A stretch of 64,000 nt of DNA from Pseudomonas sp. GGS8 (GTDB taxonomy: Bacteria; Pseudomonadota; Gammaproteobacteria; Pseudomonadales; Pseudomonadaceae). The translations under genes were made by a program, and so were the position numbers. Where the stretch lies: contig NZ_JALJWF010000001.1 of NCBI RefSeq assembly GCF_024168645.1, forward strand, positions 6,655,449 to 6,719,448, written 5' to 3'. Below, in pieces: positions 61,681 through 64,000 of this stretch. Under the pieces are notes generated by a model. It was not told the DNA's origin. It saw nothing but the letters and a program-made list of their open reading frames with translations, and ran no database searches. The first letter of the stretch is position 1, and the number at the start of each line of letters is the position of its first letter.

Positions 61681-62683
61681 ATCGATTCGTCAGTTCTGCT
61701 CTGAAATCGGTAAAGACCCACTGATCGTGCAAGGTGCTGGCGGGAACGTATCCTGGAAAGAGAACAATGTTCTCTGGATCAAGGCATCGGGAACCTGGTT
61801 GGCCGACGCAGGTGATAAAGATATCTTCGTACCCGTAAAGCTCGACCACCTGACTGCAGCGCTCAAAAGTGGAGACTATGCCGTCATACCACAAACGGTC
61901 GAGAGCACTCCACTGAAGCCCTCGATTGAAACACTGTTGCATGCGCTGATGCCCCATCGCATTGTGGTCCACGTGCATGCAATCGAAGTACTCGCCCAGC
62001 TGGTTCGCAAAGACTTCGATCACATCAACTACCCCGCTCTGGACAAGGCACTTGACGCGCGTACCGTTGAATACTGCAAACCTGGCGCAGAACTCGCGGA
62101 AGCCGTTGCGAACCAACTGGATGGCACCTCGAACACGCGCGTGGTCTTTCTGAAGAATCACGGCGTCATTATCGGTGGTGACAACATTGATGAGATCAGT
62201 AAAACCCTGGAATACCTGACTCATTTTTTTGCAACACCTACGGTATCCATCCCAGTCACCACACCTGATACGTCGCTACGCCTGGCCAATGGCGTCGAGT
62301 TCTCCCCCATTGGTGTGACCAAACTCCATGAAGTTGCCGTCACGCCATCGCTGGTAGACCGTCTGCATGACAACTGGGCGCTTTATCCCGATCACATTGT
62401 TTTCCTTGGGCCACATCCACGGCTGTTCGGATCGCTTGAAGAAGCGAAATCCGCTTTAGAGCAGGAATCGGAATTGCCGGACGTCATTTTTGTCCGCGAT
62501 CTGGGGACCTTTGCCAGAGAGACAATGAACAAAGCAAAAATGGCGCAGTTGATTTGCTATTACGACGTAATGACAAAATTGAATGACGATGCACAACTGT
62601 CGACGCTGACCGACGCGCAAATCTCCGAACTGATCGACTGGGACGCCGAGAAGTATAGAAGAGGCTTAAATGACACCAAGTAA
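61667..62683 (+). CDS. Class II aldolase/adducin-family protein
   Basis: A 338-residue protein with an N-terminal class II aldolase domain: QGAGGNVSWKENNVLWIKASG, the metal-ligand histidines in VHVHAIEV (HxH) and the later FLKNHGVIIGG (His). It resembles the rhamnulose/fuculose-phosphate aldolase family, including the N-terminal half of bifunctional RhaD-like proteins. The C-terminal 120 residues are extra. Such enzymes cleave or form phosphorylated sugars, often giving DHAP or lactaldehyde. GGGAG lies upstream of its ATG within the HAD gene. Confidence 0.82.
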   Translation: MRLHESIRQFCSEIGKDPLIVQGAGGNVSWKENNVLWIKASGTWLADAGDKDIFVPVKLDHLTAALKSGDYAVIPQTVESTPLKPSIETLLHALMPHRIVVHVHAIEVLAQLVRKDFDHINYPALDKALDARTVEYCKPGAELAEAVANQLDGTSNTRVVFLKNHGVIIGGDNIDEISKTLEYLTHFFATPTVSIPVTTPDTSLRLANGVEFSPIGVTKLHEVAVTPSLVDRLHDNWALYPDHIVFLGPHPRLFGSLEEAKSALEQESELPDVIFVRDLGTFARETMNKAKMAQLICYYDVMTKLNDDAQLSTLTDAQISELIDWDAEKYRRGLNDTK

Positions 62684-64000
62684 GCGCCTGACCGGTCAAC
62701 AGTATCTGTCCATCATTGCATGCGTGCTACTGACAGCCATGGTGAGTATCTACACCATGGCGACCTACGTGAAAGGCCCCCTCAATGGTAACTTCGATCA
62801 TTACCTGATGCAGGCAGATCGCTGGGGCATGCCCGAAGCTATCAAAGAGCGCGGCGTTACCCCCCTCTATCTGGACGAGTGGAACTCGGGCTGGGACGGT
62901 CAGTTCTACTACTACATCGCGAATGATTTATTCGCGCAAAAGGATACTGCGAGCCACATCGATGCCGATGCCTATCGTTATCAGCGAGTCGGCATCCCAA
63001 TACTGGCGAAACTGTTTTCCTTGGTGCTTTTTCAGGATTGGGTTAGTCCCTTTATCTATTATCTGACTCACTTTTTACTAATCCTGCTTGGGACCGCAGT
63101 AGCCGCGCATTTTTTCATAAAAGAAGGCGTACCGGCCTATTGGATCTTACCTTGGTCGGTAGGCATGGGAACCCAGATCACACTGTTGAACGGGCTTCCA
63201 GATGGTGCAGCTGATGCATTGCTCATCATCGCCATGGTGTCGGCTTACCAAAAAAAATATCTGGTTTACGCCATTGCCGCTACCTTTGCTTGCTTGTCGA
63301 GAGAGGCCTATATTGCGTTTCCTGCGATATTCTTCGGTGCGCAAATTCTAGATCGCCTCATCAAACAAAAGTCGATCAAACCCTATACAGATCTATTTTT
63401 CCTACTCTGCCCAATCATTATCTTCGTTGCCTGGCACTCTTTCATCAGGCTGCATTTCACCCAGACGCCTGCCGAACAAAGCGCCTCTGTTCTCGGGCTA
63501 CCGCTAAAAAGTCTCCTTCTTCATTTAGTTTCAGGACTTCAGGGAAATTACCCAAATACGCCAACTGGATTTTATTCCTATATAGCCGGGATCGGCGTTG
63601 CGCTGTTCGCCATACTGCTGGGCTGGACGCTGTTAGTCATTGCTAAAACAAAACCTGTGAAGTCCGTCCTTGAGGGCAATATTGTAAGGAATACTGCCGG
63701 GGCATTTACGCTTACGCTTTGCTTACTGTATCTGTGCTTTGGTGATACCGTCATATGGAACTTCACTGGGTATATGAAAGCTGGCGGGTTATTCCTGTTC
63801 TGCATCCCGTTCATTGCAGCAATCACCAAACTGCCCCTTCGAAAGTCTGCTTTTATATTATCGTTGGCCATTACTGCATTTTTTTGCTGGCAGGGTTGGC
63901 TCCTGAGGGTCGCTCAACCGCCAATCAAATACAAGTTCGATACCAACTGCAAACATCTCAAGATCGACACCTCCACCGCCTGTTTTGAAAAGTTCGTATG
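62670..64000 (+). CDS. Polytopic membrane glycosyltransferase-like protein, 5' part
   Basis: The open frame from ATG 62670-62672 runs to the window end, at least 443 codons, overlapping the aldolase gene by 14 bp. It has many membrane helices. The first periplasmic loop carries WNSGWDGQFYYYIAND, an acidic WDGQFYYY motif also seen in GT-C-fold glycosyltransferases, so the Asp may be catalytic. Further segments: YWILPWSVGMGTQITLLNGL, LVYAIAATFACLSREAYIAF. Lower GC than the upstream genes suggests a distinct origin. The likely role is transfer of a lipid-linked sugar, or a cargo, at the outer face of the membrane. Confidence 0.75.
   Translation, partial: MTPSKRLTGQQYLSIIACVLLTAMVSIYTMATYVKGPLNGNFDHYLMQADRWGMPEAIKERGVTPLYLDEWNSGWDGQFYYYIANDLFAQKDTASHIDADAYRYQRVGIPILAKLFSLVLFQDWVSPFIYYLTHFLLILLGTAVAAHFFIKEGVPAYWILPWSVGMGTQITLLNGLPDGAADALLIIAMVSAYQKKYLVYAIAATFACLSREAYIAFPAIFFGAQILDRLIKQKSIKPYTDLFFLLCPIIIFVAWHSFIRLHFTQTPAEQSASVLGLPLKSLLLHLVSGLQGNYPNTPTGFYSYIAGIGVALFAILLGWTLLVIAKTKPVKSVLEGNIVRNTAGAFTLTLCLLYLCFGDTVIWNFTGYMKAGGLFLFCIPFIAAITKLPLRKSAFILSLAITAFFCWQGWLLRVAQPPIKYKFDTNCKHLKIDTSTACFEKFV

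Overview
The window is a gene-dense stretch of a Pseudomonas chromosome, most likely from the P. fluorescens group. The evidence is the OprI lipoprotein, the EarP/EF-P pair with Arg32, a WbpM/ComEA pair, paired type I-alpha and class II DAHP synthases, high GC, and many REP palindromes with the core GCGGGCAAGCCCGC. No rRNA, tRNA, phage, IS element or CRISPR array is visible.

Layout. 0-8.5 kb: the end of an extradiol-type dioxygenase gene, the DEAD-box helicase deaD with a long leader, a crotonase, a spermidine-synthase-like protein, class II DAHP synthase, a YcaQ-type DNA glycosylase, and a DUF1127 gene divergent from a LysR regulator. 8.5-20 kb: a TauE/SafE exporter, another LysR gene, ohrR and ohr, earP-efp, a small membrane protein, a Gre-factor-like protein, cysB, a Usp protein, a thioredoxin-like/ketopantoate-reductase-like/5'-nucleotidase operon, a PilZ protein and type I DAHP synthase. 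20-36 kb: a GNAT protein, oprI facing an L,D-transpeptidase, tesA divergent from an ABC exporter pair, greB, DoxX, an MltF-like lytic transglycosylase, tatD, a chemotaxis receptor, a thioesterase, a CHAD protein, a lipoprotein and a patatin. 36-44.5 kb: a complete kdpFABCDE potassium locus on the minus strand, including the 29-residue KdpF, with REP elements between kdpB, kdpC and kdpD. 44.5-51 kb: an ethanolamine-type permease, DUF2897, a GntR/DUF1989 pair, a second FabF-like synthase with an SDR, and a ComEA-like protein.

51-64 kb is a surface-polysaccharide locus. On the minus strand lie an epimerase, a WbpL-type initiating phosphoglycosyl transferase and WbpM, which together fit O-antigen initiation. 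Divergent from them is a tightly overlapping plus-strand operon of eight genes that runs off the window. Its products are a tandem (two-domain) nucleotidyltransferase, GtrA, a GT2, a GDPD-like phosphodiesterase, a membrane GT-C-like protein fused to a uridine-kinase/PRK-like P-loop kinase, a HAD phosphatase, a class II aldolase-like protein and a second multi-pass membrane protein with a WDGQFY motif. I read this as a pathway that makes a nucleotide-activated precursor and attaches it to a surface glycan through a polyprenyl-phosphate carrier. It is the best candidate for an undescribed system here; its product cannot be read from the sequence.

Several neighbourhoods are functionally coherent: EarP with its substrate EF-P, OhrR with Ohr and duplicated promoter/operator sequences, OprI with an L,D-transpeptidase that could anchor it to peptidoglycan, and a KdpE-like direct repeat upstream of kdpF. 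Starts were moved downstream of the longest open frame wherever a Shine-Dalgarno sequence or family conservation supported it.
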